A stretch of 64,000 bases of DNA from DASPJL01 sp035628645 (lineage in GTDB: Bacteria; Bacteroidota; Bacteroidia; Cytophagales; Cyclobacteriaceae). Positions 63,206 through 64,000 of the stretch are shown here, one piece after another; position 1 is the stretch's first letter, and each line of letters starts with the position of its first letter. The DNA lies in NCBI GenBank assembly GCA_035628645.1, contig DASPJL010000075.1, positions 19,836-83,835 on the forward strand, read 5' to 3'. The position numbers were made by a program, and so were the translations under genes. A model generated the notes under the pieces. That model saw nothing but the letters and a program-made list of their open reading frames with translations, was not told the origin of the DNA and made no database searches.

Positions 63206-63460
63206 GTGTGTATAATTTGTTTTTTAGTTGTCACATGGAATTCGCATAGTATTTATCCTCGTTCTAGCGAGTCTTCGACTCATGCTCATTTCATATGTGT
63301 AATGGGTTGAGGTGTTATTAACTTGGGTAAGATGATTTTGGTTAGTAAAAGGTTGCTTGAGTATATTTTTATTTCAGTTTCTAGAAGCCAAAAGTTTTCC
63401 TGAATCCATCTGTTTTGATGATCTTTTCGTGCCTGCCATAATCGAGCGCTCCCTTAAACT

Positions 63461-63493
63461 GAGTGGAAAAAGAGTGGAGGAAGAGTGGAGAAG
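63461..63493 (+). repeat. Three tandem 11-bp repeats
   Basis: Units GAGTGGAAAAA, GAGTGGAGGAA and GAGTGGAGAAG stand directly after one another in the intergenic region. The first seven bases are identical in all three. Confidence 0.8.
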
Positions 63494-63685
63494 AACGGTA
63501 TGCTGCTTCCTGTAACCCTTCCTGAAATAAGTTTACCGATGTTAGACTTAATACTGAAAATTATTTCCAACTGGAGAAGATAAAAGTAAGAAGCGGGAAG
63601 AGCGGTCGAATAATAATAATTTCAAAAAAAAAATCACTACGCAGATTGGCTGCGATGTAGCCGATTATTTTTGAAAAATATTTTA

Positions 63686-63708
63686 ACACCGAAACTCCAT
63701 TTCGGTGT
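63686..63708. other. 9-bp hairpin just upstream of the last gene
   Basis: ACACCGAAA (63686-63694) and TTTCGGTGT (63700-63708) pair perfectly around a five-base loop. No T-run follows. It sits seven bases before the promoter element, so it could be an operator or the end of an upstream transcript. Confidence 0.5.
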
Positions 63709-63715
63709 CGACAAA

Positions 63716-63723
63716 TAATTTTG
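63716..63723 (+). promoter_or_regulatory. Bacteroidota -7 promoter element before the last gene
   Basis: TAATTTTG fits TAnnTTTG and lies 27 bases before the start codon at 63751. No -33 element is obvious. Confidence 0.5.
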
Positions 63724-63750
63724 TTCAACTTTTACTTTTAATAAAAAGAA

Positions 63751-64000
63751 ATGGCACAAGTCAGAAACAACACTTTTATAGATGGAATAAGCGGAAAAGT
63801 AGGGAGAGACCTGGTTTTTAAAACCTGGAACGGGAAAACCTTTGTGTATCTAAAAGCAAAGAAACCAAAAACTCAAAGCCCTAAACAAAAGGAAAACAGA
63901 GGTAAGTTTAAAAAGGCCACCTGGTTTGCAAAGATGATGATGGAAGATCCGGTAAAGAAGGCCGAGTATTGGGAAAAAGCAAAGAAGTTAAAATTGCCAA
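63751..64000 (+). CDS. Small basic protein of unknown function, 3' end outside window
   Basis: The frame starts with ATG at 63751 (MAQVRNNTFIDGISGKVGRD) and stays open to the window end, with 83 residues visible. It is rich in Lys and Arg, especially from residue 36 (KAKKPKTQSPKQKENRGKFKK). It has no signal peptide or membrane helix, so it is a basic soluble protein that might bind nucleic acid; that is inference. Similar short proteins occur in other Bacteroidota to my knowledge, with no assigned role. A promoter element and a hairpin precede it. Confidence 0.7.
   Translation, partial: MAQVRNNTFIDGISGKVGRDLVFKTWNGKTFVYLKAKKPKTQSPKQKENRGKFKKATWFAKMMMEDPVKKAEYWEKAKKLKLP

Larger units (their letters stand above)
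63206..63750. other. Intergenic region with 11-bp repeats and a hairpin
   Basis: No coding frame is supported in this 545-bp gap. Features inside are listed separately: an 11-bp tandem repeat, a 9-bp hairpin and a promoter element. Confidence 0.5.

Noticed and set aside
1..64000. tRNA, rRNA or riboswitch genes
   Set aside because: No T-arm-like GGTTCGAnTCC with acceptor pairing and no rRNA-like block was found by reading; a covariance-model scan would be decisive.

Overview
The window looks like chromosomal DNA of a gliding-type Bacteroidota, most likely order Cytophagales. The evidence is the low G+C content, starts without obvious Shine-Dalgarno sites, TAnnTTTG promoter elements, a PorP/SprF-family protein next to a giant PKD adhesin with a gliding-motility-type C-terminal sorting domain, PorT-like and OmpH-like envelope proteins, head-GIN (DUF2807) and DUF4159 proteins, and membrane-anchored two-component-propeller regulators. 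I see no rRNA, tRNA, CRISPR array, complete insertion sequence or prophage. The species assignment is inference; no marker gene in the window is decisive.

Layout. 0-13.8 kb: a 5'-truncated OmpA-like protein, a SET-domain methyltransferase, a small 4-TM protein, a minus-strand run (TerC, histone-deacetylase-like hydrolase, rhomboid, OmpH) facing a second rhomboid, a PRC-barrel protein, a PAS histidine kinase, a cell-wall amidase, an SpmA/SpmB-like fusion, a DUF4159 protein and a fatty-acid desaturase. 13.9-23 kb: a two-subunit Tat-exported molybdenum hydroxylase, prephenate dehydrogenase, a PlsC-type acyltransferase, penicillin-binding protein 1C and a CCA-adding enzyme. 23-28 kb: the PKD adhesin and SprF-like pair. 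28-32 kb: pyrG and yidC. 33-41 kb: a lipoprotein and GH16 laminarinase-like pair next to two membrane-anchored regulators. 41-48 kb: an endonuclease/phosphatase-family gene and an M48 protease gene, both broken by one-base frameshifts, then the DUF485-ActP acetate symporter. 48-55 kb: an encapsulated-ferritin-like protein, a PorT-like porin, a TPR/periplasmic-binding protein overlapping hemL, dcd and gltA. 55-64 kb: MacB/FtsX-type ABC genes interrupted by an opposite-strand secreted protein, a GIN protein and a 3'-truncated basic protein.

How they fit together. Much of the window is envelope biology: murein (amidase, PBP1C), membrane protein insertion (YidC), outer-membrane chaperone and barrels (OmpH, PorT-like), surface adhesion through the type IX system, glycan use (GH16 plus its lipoprotein) and signalling. 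Central metabolism is represented by gltA, hemL, dcd, pyrG, prephenate dehydrogenase and ActP.

The most unusual gene is at 39156-41063. It encodes a 7TM-DISM receptor joined by a long coiled coil to a zinc ribbon and helix-turn-helix resembling the N-terminal DNA-binding part of IS1595-family transposases, with no catalytic transposase domain. I read it as a domesticated transposase DNA-binding domain working as a membrane-tethered regulator. A second unexplained structure is a set of short degenerate tandem arrays, most with a strict 7-bp period but different unit sequences, in at least six intergenic positions.
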